This document shows, piece by piece, positions 1 to 9,375 of a stretch of DNA of 37,915 bases. The notes under the pieces are model-generated. The model saw nothing but the letters and a program-made list of their open reading frames with translations, made no database searches and was not told the origin of the DNA. The stretch is taken from assembly GCA_900321855.1 (NCBI GenBank), contig ONXS01000006.1, positions 1 to 37,915 on the forward strand, written 5' to 3'. Position 1 is the first letter of the stretch; the number at the start of each line of letters is the position of its first letter. A program made the translations under genes and the position numbers. The stretch is from an uncultured Eubacteriales bacterium (lineage in GTDB: Bacteria > Bacillota > Clostridia > Lachnospirales > Lachnospiraceae).

Positions 1-1046
1 CCATATCCATTTAAAATCTCTATTCCAAAATTTCTGAATTCCGTTATATACTGCCTTTCTAATTTAGCTCCACCACATATGATATACCGTAAATTTCCAC
101 CAAATTGTTCTCTTACCGAGCGAAATAACACCTTTCTAAAATCAATTCCCACTTTTAAGAGTAATTGATTTATCTTTATCGTTTTCTCCAACTTATCACT
201 TAGCTTTTTCTCTTTTGCAGACTTCCATATCAATTTACTGAAATTTTCAATAAATAAAGGGACTAAAAAAAGTGTTTGAGGTCTTATATCCTGTAAACTT
301 CTCATAATAGTTTTAAGACTTTTATTAATATGAATTCGAAATCCATAATGAAAAGGCATTAATACACCTACCACTAAGCCAAATGCGTGATGAAATGGTA
401 AGAGTGCAACTGTATCACCTTCCAATTTAAAAAGTTGACAACTTCCATTTATATCTTCTACTATATTCCTTTGACTTAACATAACACATTTGTTCTTTCC
501 AGATGTGCCCGAAGTAAACATAATACAACACATTTTATCTACATTAATCTCAGATGATAACAATAAACCATTTGTATTTTTTGCAAAATCTATTCCCATT
601 TTTGTATATGTTTGAAAATGATTAAATGAAAATATATCCTTTTCTGTGTTTTGACCTTCTATGAATTCTTTATATGCATTGGAATAAAAAACACTCTGCA
701 CATCAGCATTAATAATAAGTGTGTGTATCTCTTGTTCTGGTAATTCTTTGTCTATAAGCACAGCTACATTTCCAGTATTCACAATTGCAAAAAATGTACA
801 TATCCACTCGTAAGAATTTTCTCCTACAAGTGCAATATGTTTCTCTTCAATACCTTTGCTTTGCAAGAAAAAACTTATGGACTGAACATCTTCATAAAAT
901 TGATGATATGTTTTTGTAATTATATTTTTGCCCTGATAAAATGAAAATGCAATTCCATTTGGATTACTATTCTTTTTTAACACAATCATATCGTTCAAAT
1001 CAGCAATTATTGGTAACTCATATAATTCATACGATTTATTTCTCAT
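1..1046 (-). CDS. AMP-dependent acyl ligase (fatty-acyl-CoA/ACP synthetase type), 3' end cut by window
   Basis: An open frame starts at ATG 1046-1044 and runs off the left edge without a stop, giving about 348 visible residues. It reads as a class I adenylate-forming enzyme: the phosphate-binding loop is FTSGTSGKNK (about residues 174-183), followed by LPFHHAFGLV, typical of FadD-like fatty-acid ligases, and the visible part ends at the NGYG (A5-type) motif. The C-terminal subdomain lies outside the window. The start is one base after the NRPS stop codon, so translation is probably coupled and both are on one transcript. Inference: it activates a carboxylic acid, most likely a fatty acid, for the condensation domain that begins the NRPS. 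The loop has N and C where KPKG is usual. A free-standing amino-acid adenylation domain is less likely. Substrate unknown. Confidence 0.85.
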   Translation of the reverse strand, partial: MRNKSYELYELPIIADLNDMIVLKKNSNPNGIAFSFYQGKNIITKTYHQFYEDVQSISFFLQSKGIEEKHIALVGENSYEWICTFFAIVNTGNVAVLIDKELPEQEIHTLIINADVQSVFYSNAYKEFIEGQNTEKDIFSFNHFQTYTKMGIDFAKNTNGLLLSSEINVDKMCCIMFTSGTSGKNKCVMLSQRNIVEDINGSCQLFKLEGDTVALLPFHHAFGLVVGVLMPFHYGFRIHINKSLKTIMRSLQDIRPQTLFLVPLFIENFSKLIWKSAKEKKLSDKLEKTIKINQLLLKVGIDFRKVLFRSVREQFGGNLRYIICGGAKLERQYITEFRNFGIEILNGY

Positions 1047-1047
1047 C

Positions 1048-4000
1048 TTACACCTCAAAATACCCTAATTCTCTAAAGTAATTTATGTATCCATCTATAT
1101 ATGTCTCATCTGTCTGATTCCATTCAAATCCTACTTTCTTCAAAAACCAGAGTGTAAAGTCATTCATAATACGAATATTACTGTCATAAACAAGTTTTCC
1201 AGCCTTATCCATATCATTTTGTACCGCTTCAAATATATACTCTCTGCCAGATTGTCTCATAGTGTCTTCCAATGATTTTATAAATGTGTTACCGTCTACT
1301 ATCTTCATCGAGATATTTAAACTTTGTACTACCTTCAAAAATTGGTCAAAATAAATCGGTTTGTTACTGTTTAGGTGAAAAATATTCTGTTTATCCGCAT
1401 ACTGTGCAATTTTTATTACGCCCTCTGCCGTCTTATCAATTGGTGAAAACTCTGCATACAAATACATCAGATAATCTGGAAACATTCCAAATTCCAAAAT
1501 TGCCTTTACTCTTGTTAAAAATGCATTGTTTTTATAATTCGGCTGAAATTTATAATCTGATTCTCTGTTTGTGAGATTTCCAACACGAATTACCTTTGCA
1601 TCAAGACCGTCAAGCATTGCATCATACACCACTTTTTCTGCCTCAAATTTACTCCTTACATAGACATTATCCAGTGGCTGTCCAATATAAAAAGAAGACT
1701 CATAGAACATTTTTTCTTCTGCTGAACGATATACTGAAAAATCATCTGCCAAACTGTTTCCACTCACACTCAATGTTGAAATATGAATCATTCTTGCATT
1801 TTTTGACTTAGCAAAATCTACAACATTTTTTGTGCCATTTACATTCATATTATTGAAATACTGATAAGAACCATAATGCTTGACACTGGCAGCAGTATGA
1901 ATCACTGTATGAATTTCATCTGTTGTATGAATAAATGACTCCTTCTGTGTGATATCCCCACATACTACAGTGATACGTTCATCTAAAATACTCAAATATC
2001 TTTCATCATAATAATATTTAATAATATTATAAAGTCTCTCGGTTGCTTTTATCTGATTTTCACCTCGAACAAGACAATATATATGTCCAGTCTCTTTTTC
2101 AAGTAGTTCCCCCAACACATGACTTCCCAAAAATCCCGTAGCACCTGTCAAAAATACATTTCCAAGATTTCGTCTTACTGGAATAAAATCATTTTCTATC
2201 TGATTTTTTTCAAAAATATACTGATACTTTTCAAAATCTGATTTCTGATAAACAGTTTTATTTTCTATTCCATCATGCAAAAATTTTTCCAACTGTGCAA
2301 TTGTAGGATAATCAAACACATTTTGTAAATTAAAATCAATACCTGATGTATGTGCTTTTGCAACATATTCAATTGCATACAAACTATCTCCACCAAGTTC
2401 AAAGAAATCATCTTCAATGCCAATTTCATCTATATGTAAAATCTGTTTTAATATCTTACATAGAACTCTCTCGAATTCATTAGACGGTTTGACGATATTT
2501 GTTCTTTCTACTGAAATATCTGGTAAAGGAAGAGATTTTCTATCTGTCTTTCCACTTGGTGTAACCGGCATCTTATCTAATTGCATAAAATAATTGGGAA
2601 CCATATATTTCGGCAGTTTTGACAGCAAATATGCTCGAAACTTTGCATGATCGATTTCGTGTTCACATATATAATATCCAACTAAAAACTGTTTTTTATT
2701 TTTATCCTCCTTTACTCCGGCAACAGCCTCTGTGATTCCTTTATAAGAATTCATTACACTTTCGACTTCTCCCAATTCTATTCGAAGTCCTCTGATTTTG
2801 ACCTGACTGTCTATTCTGCCTAAATACTCAATATCTCCATCTCTGTTCAATCGAACCAAATCACCAGTATGATACATAATCTTTCCATGTTGATTTTCAT
2901 CTGTTGCAAATGGATTTGTTACAAAAGTTCTTTTTGTTAATTCCGGATTATTTAAGTATCCATTTCCTACTCCTGCACCTGCAATACATAATTCTCCAGC
3001 AACACCTTGTGGTACTAATTGTCCATGCATATCAAGAATGTATGCCTGCGTATTTGCAATAGGTTTTCCAATTGTTATCTGCATATTAGTTCTATCTGTC
3101 TGATTGAGTTCGCCACCAATGTCCCATACACTACATTCACTTGGACCGATAGGATTAAAAATCTTTGCATCACTATACATAGTAAATTTATTTAACAATT
3201 CTTTTGTAAGAGTTTCACCAGATGTAACAATAACTTTTATTTTCTTGGCAAATTCTAGTTTTCCCTCTTCATTAAAATAAATCTTATATCTTGTTGGTGT
3301 AGTTTGTACGATATTTCCATTGTATTTATTTACCAAATTAGCAAATAAATCCTGTTTCGTACTCTCATCTTCACTTGCAAGCACAACCGTAAATCCATTT
3401 AATAGTGGCAATAACGACTCTGCTATAAAGAAATCAAAGGATATCGTATTTACGCTAATTGCAACAGGGTGTACCAACTTTCTACACTCTGGCAAAATAT
3501 TATTATTGATACAGAAATTGACCAGTCCTTTGTTACTTAATGTACAGCCTTTTGGTCTTCCTGTACTTCCTGAGGTAAATATTATGTAACATGTATCTTC
3601 AACATTTACTCTCTCAGATATATCCACAATATTATCTTTTAAAAACTTCCAATTTTCAATCATTACCTCATTTTCAAATTTTGTTTCATTCTCTTTATTC
3701 TGTAATATTACTTTGGCATTACTTGTCTGTAAAATATATTCAATTCTATCTTTTGGATATCTGGTGTCAATCGGAATAAACACCGCTCCAAGTCTCAAAA
3801 CTGCCAATTGCGCTATAATTACACGCTCATCTCGATTTAGATATACAGCTACTTTATCTCCTTTAGAGACTCCATTTTCTCTTAACATCATTGCCAAAGA
3901 ATTTGATAATGCATCTAGTTCTCCATAAGATATTTCTTTTCCTTGATAAATCAATGCTGTCTTGTCTCTATTTTGATTTACCTGCTGCTCAAATAAATCA

Positions 4001-7000
4001 ATTATTGTTTTTTGCGAATCATACTCAATCCTTGTTTGATTTATTTGATTTACCACATAATCTATTTCTTTGTCTCCCAAGACACATATGTCTGATAAAT
4101 TTTTACAATCCAATTGCCTAATAATATTATTCCAACCACTAAAGAGCTGATCCATAAGTATTTCATCATATTTTTCAGAATTCATCTCAAACCGAATGGT
4201 TACACTCTCCTTATGAGGAGAAACCTCTAATAGCAGATCAAATTTTGAAACATTTACATTCTCATATTTTGGTTTTAATCTCTCGCCTTCAATTACCAAA
4301 CTTGACAATTCGTCTGTCTGCAACACAAATGATGTATTGATAATATTTTTATCATTCATACCTACTGCATTGGCAATTTCAAAAAACGATAATTCCTGAT
4401 ATTCATATAATCCTAAAATATACTTCCTAATAGATGTAAAATAGTCATCTACAGATTTATTGGTATTAAAATAAACAGGTAATGTATTCACAAACATTCC
4501 CAATGTGTTTCTATATTTCAAATGATTTCTGTTTTGCAGTACAACACTACTTAACACATCATCTTTCGCTGTATATTTTGATAATAGAATTCCATATATA
4601 CCAAGATAGAACATTGTATCTGTAAGGTTATACTTTTCTTTATATCTCTTTACAATTTCAATATCATTGTCAGTCATTATATATTCTTTTGAATTCATAT
4701 CTGATTTTTTATCAGCAACAGGCAATTCCACTTTTTCAAAATCACATTTTAAATGTTCTTTGAAAAATCTTTTATACTCAGTAAAATCTCTCCTGTAGTA
4801 ATCATTTGAATAATTAAAATAGTCTGCCATCTCATTTTCACATTGATTTCCATTATATACAGATAAAATATTATGAATGAGAAGTCCCAAAGAAGTTCCA
4901 TCAGCAATAATATGGTGCATATCAAAGAGTATTTTATTTTCAAAAAACCCAATTCGTATAAGAACATCTTGTTCCAAATTAAATGGTTGAACAAATGACC
5001 TCACTGTCTCACCAGTATATTCCTTTATTTCCAACTTAGCATCTTTATCATATACTCCATATATTTCATCATCTTTTTGTAAAATATGCGTTTTTAATAT
5101 CTTATATTTATTCCATACGGTTTCAATTGCTCGTTTTAACTTCTCTATGTCCGTATGTACTGGTAAATCTACTTCTGCTGGCATATTGTAGCTCAATGAT
5201 TTTTTATTTTTCTGCCATTCGATATACAATGCTTTCTGTTGTGGTAATAAAATGTACTCGTTTGTTTCTTTTCTATTCTCAACTATTGTTGTTGGTCTTT
5301 CGTCAATTAATTGTGCTAATTTCTCTAATGAAGAGTTATCCATAATATCCTTAATTGTTATTTCACATAAGAATACTTCAGATATCTTCGAAATCATACT
5401 AATTGCAAGCAGACTATCTCCTCCCAGTTCAAAGAAATCATCATTTTCACCTACATTATCTATATTTAATAAATCCTTGAAAATATTTGCCAATTTCTTT
5501 TCTGTTTCTGTTTTAGGTGCTATATAGTCTTTTATTTCTGAATCAAAGTCTGGTATTGGTAAATTCTTCCGGTCTGTCTTTCCACTTGGAGTTGTTGGAA
5601 TATTGTCTAATCGCATAAAATAATTTGGAACCATATATTTAGGCAATTTTGAACCAATAAATGTCCTCAATTCCTTATCATCAATATCCTCCACTGATGT
5701 ATAATACCCTACTAAATATTGTCTATTATTTTCATCTTTTTTATCCGTAACTGCTGATAAAGTAATTCCCTTAAACTGAGTCATCACACTTTCAATTTCA
5801 CCAAGTTCAACGCGAAGTCCCCTGATTTTAACTTGAGTATCAATTCTACCCAGATATTCAATCTCACCATCAGTTCTCCAACTTGCCAAATCTCCTGTAT
5901 GATATAGTATTTCTCCATGCCTACTATTTTCTCGCACAAATGGATTTCTAGTAAATCTTTCCTTTGTTATGTCAGGACGATTTAAATATCCTTTTCCTAC
6001 ACCTTCTCCAGCAATACACAATTCTCCATGTACTCCAATCGGTAATAACTCATTATTTTTTCCAAGAATATATATCTGGGTATTCGCAATTGGTTTCCCT
6101 ATTGTAATATCACATGAATTTACTTTTATATTTGTAGACCATACCGTTGTTTCAGATGGACCATAAATATTAAATATATCTGCGTTCGTATATTTTCTCA
6201 ACTGTACATATAAATCTCTCGGAAATGCTTCACCACCAAGTATAATTGATTTTAATGTTTTCAAATATGAACATTTACTTGTATCTGAAATCAAACTTCT
6301 TAACCTAGTCGGTGTCGTCTGAAGAACTTCAACTCCATTTTCTGTAATCAACTTTGATAAGTCATTCTGATTATATGTCTGACTCTCTGATGCCATAATA
6401 ATTATTAAACCATTAATTAATGGTAATAAACTTTCCGTCACAAATATATCAAAGACAAAATTTGTAATTGAAACAATTTTGTTATACTCTTCATGAATTA
6501 AACTATGAAATACATTATTATTATTATCATCACAATAGTTAATAACACTACGGTGTGGCACCAGAACTCCTTTTGGTTTTCCAGTAGAACCAGAAGTAAA
6601 TACTGTATAACATAAATCTTCTATCTGATTTATATTTTCGATTTTACTTGTATTTTTTGCATAATCAAATTTCGATAACAAAACAGTATGAATATCTAAC
6701 TTGTTATCACATTGATAACAAAGACATATTTCACATTTTGCATCTTCAATCATAAATCTAATTCTGTCTTCTGGATAACTAGGATCTATTGGCATATAAG
6801 CACCACCAGCCTTTAAAATTCCAAGCATCGCAACAATGATGTGCCAACTCCTTTTAGAAATAATCGGCACTATATCATTTCTTCCAATTCCATGATTTCT
6901 TAATTCATATGCCAACGAATTTGACATTTCATCAATTTCTTTGTAAGTAAAACGCTTATCTTCAAATATCAATGCAGTTTTGTCTGGCGTTTTCTTCGCC

Positions 7001-8364
7001 TGTAATTCAAATAGTTCATGAACACATTTATCCTTTGAATATTCTACATATGTGTCATTAAAATCGTTTATAATGTATTCTTTTTCCTTATATGTAAGGA
7101 TATTAATATGAGTTAAATATATGTCATTCCTCTCAGAAACCTGCTCTATGATTGACATAAACCTGTCTAAAATAAGATTTACTTCTAATTCGTTTTCGAA
7201 TATATTTTTTTGATAATCTACTGTAATCCTGTGTGTTGATGTGTCATCTCTATTATCAATGTGAATCGTAAATGGTACTTCACTATATCCATTTGAATAC
7301 CACTCTGTAGTGGCATCTGTATGTGTCTTGGAATTTTGATAACTTATCATGGTTTCATATAGATTTCCTACTAAGTTATGTTTTTCTCTTATATACTTTA
7401 AAATTTCACTGTATGGATATTTTTGATGTCTGAATATGCTCATATGTTTTGTCTGGATTTTTTTTAACAATTCTAAAAATGATAATTTTTCCCCGACATC
7501 AATTGTCAGTGGAATAGTTGAAACAAACATTCCAATGGTTTGTTTTTCGAGCTTAGTATTTCTGTTTAATACAGGAATTCCAATGGTAATATTTGTATTT
7601 TCATCATTTATTTTATATAAATAAGTAACTAATATTCCTTCAAAAAATACCGCAGGTGTAACATTATTTTTTTTGCAAAATTCTTCTATCCTTGAATTAA
7701 TCTGATTTTCTAATTTTCTGCTAACCCTTCCACTCTCAATAGATTCATTCACATGTTTCCTATAATGAATTTCTGATTTTTCCGGTTTTATCTCGTATTC
7801 ATTTTCCCAGTATTTTTTATCTCTACGATACTTCTCTGATTCCAAATATATATTCTCTTGTTTTATCCAATCGAAATAGCTATAGTCCTCTTTTTCACAC
7901 TCCTTATGTTCTTTTAAATTCAGATATTCCTTATCAACAAGTTCTGCCAAAAGGCTAAAAGACCATGCATCACAAATTAAATGATTCATACAAATCAAAA
8001 TTCCTGTCTTTTCATTTACCTTAAAAACTCTAATTTTGTACATTTTACCATTTACTAATTCTATTGGTTCTTGAGCAAATCTTTGAGCAAACTCATCAAA
8101 CTCCTGTTTTGAAAAGAATTCTGTATATGGAATATCCCCTCGATAATCCGAATTCATAACCTGATATGGAAAATCCGCCTCATAAAATTTTAGACTAAAT
8201 ACTGCCTGTTTCTTAATCACATTTTTTAGTGCTTTTAACAATAAACTAATATCTTTTTCGCAATTATAAAATATTGCACCACATTGGTTTGCGATTGCCG
8301 TATTTTCATAATATTTTTGAACATTCCATATATTTTTTTGAGGTGTTGTTAATCTATAATACAT
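1048..8364 (-). CDS. Two-module non-ribosomal peptide synthetase, C-A-T-C-A-T-R
   Basis: 2438 residues. Rough domains: C1 1-430, A1 445-935, T1 950-1015, C2 1040-1440, A2 1453-1935, T2 1965-2030, thioester reductase 2070-2438. Visible motifs: A1 FTSGSTGKPKG (about 588) and YGPSETTVW; T1 LGGDSL (Ser about 980); C2 MHHIIADG (about 1150); A2 FTSGSTGRPKG (about 1600); T2 LGGDSL (about 1991); reductase LTGATGFLGSH (about 2078) and YVRSKFEAEK (about 2235). The reductase predicts NAD(P)H-dependent release of an aldehyde rather than a free acid. C1 precedes the first A domain, as in lipo-initiating synthetases; its active-site motif is NHLICDA, keeping the second His and the Asp but not the first His or Gly. 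There is no TE and no epimerase. Hand alignment to the GrsA code gives A1 about D-I-T-Q-I-G-I-V-W-K, close to a glycine-type code as I recall it; A2 about D-F-A-Q-V-S-P-V-W-K, not assignable. The RBS GGGAG sits before ATG 8364. No phosphopantetheinyl transferase is in the window. Confidence 0.95.
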   Translation of the reverse strand: MYYRLTTPQKNIWNVQKYYENTAIANQCGAIFYNCEKDISLLLKALKNVIKKQAVFSLKFYEADFPYQVMNSDYRGDIPYTEFFSKQEFDEFAQRFAQEPIELVNGKMYKIRVFKVNEKTGILICMNHLICDAWSFSLLAELVDKEYLNLKEHKECEKEDYSYFDWIKQENIYLESEKYRRDKKYWENEYEIKPEKSEIHYRKHVNESIESGRVSRKLENQINSRIEEFCKKNNVTPAVFFEGILVTYLYKINDENTNITIGIPVLNRNTKLEKQTIGMFVSTIPLTIDVGEKLSFLELLKKIQTKHMSIFRHQKYPYSEILKYIREKHNLVGNLYETMISYQNSKTHTDATTEWYSNGYSEVPFTIHIDNRDDTSTHRITVDYQKNIFENELEVNLILDRFMSIIEQVSERNDIYLTHINILTYKEKEYIINDFNDTYVEYSKDKCVHELFELQAKKTPDKTALIFEDKRFTYKEIDEMSNSLAYELRNHGIGRNDIVPIISKRSWHIIVAMLGILKAGGAYMPIDPSYPEDRIRFMIEDAKCEICLCYQCDNKLDIHTVLLSKFDYAKNTSKIENINQIEDLCYTVFTSGSTGKPKGVLVPHRSVINYCDDNNNNVFHSLIHEEYNKIVSITNFVFDIFVTESLLPLINGLIIIMASESQTYNQNDLSKLITENGVEVLQTTPTRLRSLISDTSKCSYLKTLKSIILGGEAFPRDLYVQLRKYTNADIFNIYGPSETTVWSTNIKVNSCDITIGKPIANTQIYILGKNNELLPIGVHGELCIAGEGVGKGYLNRPDITKERFTRNPFVRENSRHGEILYHTGDLASWRTDGEIEYLGRIDTQVKIRGLRVELGEIESVMTQFKGITLSAVTDKKDENNRQYLVGYYTSVEDIDDKELRTFIGSKLPKYMVPNYFMRLDNIPTTPSGKTDRKNLPIPDFDSEIKDYIAPKTETEKKLANIFKDLLNIDNVGENDDFFELGGDSLLAISMISKISEVFLCEITIKDIMDNSSLEKLAQLIDERPTTIVENRKETNEYILLPQQKALYIEWQKNKKSLSYNMPAEVDLPVHTDIEKLKRAIETVWNKYKILKTHILQKDDEIYGVYDKDAKLEIKEYTGETVRSFVQPFNLEQDVLIRIGFFENKILFDMHHIIADGTSLGLLIHNILSVYNGNQCENEMADYFNYSNDYYRRDFTEYKRFFKEHLKCDFEKVELPVADKKSDMNSKEYIMTDNDIEIVKRYKEKYNLTDTMFYLGIYGILLSKYTAKDDVLSSVVLQNRNHLKYRNTLGMFVNTLPVYFNTNKSVDDYFTSIRKYILGLYEYQELSFFEIANAVGMNDKNIINTSFVLQTDELSSLVIEGERLKPKYENVNVSKFDLLLEVSPHKESVTIRFEMNSEKYDEILMDQLFSGWNNIIRQLDCKNLSDICVLGDKEIDYVVNQINQTRIEYDSQKTIIDLFEQQVNQNRDKTALIYQGKEISYGELDALSNSLAMMLRENGVSKGDKVAVYLNRDERVIIAQLAVLRLGAVFIPIDTRYPKDRIEYILQTSNAKVILQNKENETKFENEVMIENWKFLKDNIVDISERVNVEDTCYIIFTSGSTGRPKGCTLSNKGLVNFCINNNILPECRKLVHPVAISVNTISFDFFIAESLLPLLNGFTVVLASEDESTKQDLFANLVNKYNGNIVQTTPTRYKIYFNEEGKLEFAKKIKVIVTSGETLTKELLNKFTMYSDAKIFNPIGPSECSVWDIGGELNQTDRTNMQITIGKPIANTQAYILDMHGQLVPQGVAGELCIAGAGVGNGYLNNPELTKRTFVTNPFATDENQHGKIMYHTGDLVRLNRDGDIEYLGRIDSQVKIRGLRIELGEVESVMNSYKGITEAVAGVKEDKNKKQFLVGYYICEHEIDHAKFRAYLLSKLPKYMVPNYFMQLDKMPVTPSGKTDRKSLPLPDISVERTNIVKPSNEFERVLCKILKQILHIDEIGIEDDFFELGGDSLYAIEYVAKAHTSGIDFNLQNVFDYPTIAQLEKFLHDGIENKTVYQKSDFEKYQYIFEKNQIENDFIPVRRNLGNVFLTGATGFLGSHVLGELLEKETGHIYCLVRGENQIKATERLYNIIKYYYDERYLSILDERITVVCGDITQKESFIHTTDEIHTVIHTAASVKHYGSYQYFNNMNVNGTKNVVDFAKSKNARMIHISTLSVSGNSLADDFSVYRSAEEKMFYESSFYIGQPLDNVYVRSKFEAEKVVYDAMLDGLDAKVIRVGNLTNRESDYKFQPNYKNNAFLTRVKAILEFGMFPDYLMYLYAEFSPIDKTAEGVIKIAQYADKQNIFHLNSNKPIYFDQFLKVVQSLNISMKIVDGNTFIKSLEDTMRQSGREYIFEAVQNDMDKAGKLVYDSNIRIMNDFTLWFLKKVGFEWNQTDETYIDGYINYFRELGYFEV

Positions 8365-8411
8365 ATCTTTTATCTCCCAGTTAATTATTATGTATCATAT
8401 ATTTTATCATA

Positions 8412-8439
8412 ACTATATTTATTTTTCTATGTATATCAA
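8412..8439 (-). promoter_or_regulatory. Putative sigma-A promoter of the NRPS gene
   Basis: Minus strand: -35 TTGATA (8439-8434), 16-bp spacer, -10 TATAGT (8417-8412), about 50 bp before the NRPS start. It lies just past the terminator of the preceding gene, so the NRPS locus is probably its own transcription unit. The region is very AT-rich, so chance matches are possible. Confidence 0.4.
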
Positions 8440-8500
8440 TAACTTTCATTTCAGTTTATGATGTTAGAAACGTATTACATACTATCCATTTTGTCATCTA

Positions 8501-8537
8501 AATAAAAAAGGTATCGAATTGTACTCGATACCTTTTC
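8501..8537 (-). terminator. Rho-independent terminator after the flavodoxin-ferredoxin gene
   Basis: A perfect 12-bp stem (8506-8517 with 8525-8536, 7-nt loop) is followed on the minus strand by a T-rich tail. It sits 15 bp past the stop of the 8552-9286 gene and separates the tetrapyrrole unit from the NRPS. Confidence 0.9.
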
Positions 8538-8551
8538 CTATATCTGCTCAT

Positions 8552-9286
8552 TTACACATACGGATTATAATAATGATTTCTCTTCTTCGTCCCTCTTCCA
8601 TACTGAATTGCATGTTTTGGACACTTGTTGATACAGGCTGTACATTTGGAACATTTTTCTTTTTTCCAGACTGGTTTGTGATTAATCATCTCTATGACAT
8701 GTTCCTGACAATTTTTCTCACAAAGCCCACAGCCAACACAAGCATCTGTGACAGAGAATTTTTTTGTACCTTTCACACGGTGATATACGCCAAGCAAAAC
8801 AGGAGTCAGAATACTTTTTGAAATTTTTCCAGTTTTCTCCTGCAAAATCGCTTTTTTTATCTTTACAATCTGCCTATCTGATGTCTGCAATTTCTTTTTA
8901 TTCTCTTCTTCAGGTGCAATATTATAATAAATCATCGCATTATCCGGCATTACCAAAGTGTATACATTCGATAAATGAATTTTTCTCTCCGACAATAAGT
9001 TTTTTAATTGTCCTCCAGCTCCTGAAATACTTGCACCACAGGTAATGACTGCATAGACATAGGAGGTATGTTTGATTTTCAAATTTCGAATAAATTCACT
9101 TACTATGTCATTTACGATATAAAAATACACTGGAAATACAAATCCCACTTTTTCATTGTCTTGTAATTCATATGTAAATTCTTTCTTTTCTAACGCCTCT
9201 GCTATATTAATTAATTTTTCATTGTCATCAATCAGTTTTTTCGCAGCATATAGAGAATTTCCTGTTCCACTATAATAAAAAATCAC
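8552..9286 (-). CDS. EFR1-type flavodoxin-ferredoxin fusion protein
   Basis: 244 residues, soluble. The N-terminal half is a flavodoxin-like fold with the FMN-phosphate loop YSGTGNS (residues 5-11). The C-terminal part carries two 4Fe-4S ferredoxin motifs: CVGCGLCEKNC and CSKCTACINKCP. This pairing matches the EFR1-type flavodoxin/ferredoxin proteins common in clostridia, which act as electron carriers or small reductases. The start codon is GTG at 9286, chosen because GGAGG lies 9 nt upstream and the flavodoxin strand begins at once (MIFYYSGTGNS). It is the last gene of the tetrapyrrole unit, 89 bp after cbiK, with a terminator just behind. A redox role in tetrapyrrole or corrinoid metabolism is inferred from position only. 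Confidence 0.85.
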   Translation of the reverse strand: MIFYYSGTGNSLYAAKKLIDDNEKLINIAEALEKKEFTYELQDNEKVGFVFPVYFYIVNDIVSEFIRNLKIKHTSYVYAVITCGASISGAGGQLKNLLSERKIHLSNVYTLVMPDNAMIYYNIAPEEENKKKLQTSDRQIVKIKKAILQEKTGKISKSILTPVLLGVYHRVKGTKKFSVTDACVGCGLCEKNCQEHVIEMINHKPVWKKEKCSKCTACINKCPKHAIQYGRGTKKRNHYYNPYV

Positions 9287-9375
9287 TACTTTCTACCTCC
9301 ACTATTTTATTTTTATAACCGATATTATTTCATCTAGTTTCATTCCCACATAAGTAGATATTCACCATTTGCACA

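Noticed and set aside
4749-4994. 81-codon minus-strand frame inside the NRPS
   Set aside because: Alternative frame of the second condensation domain, AT-rich and hydrophobic by chance.
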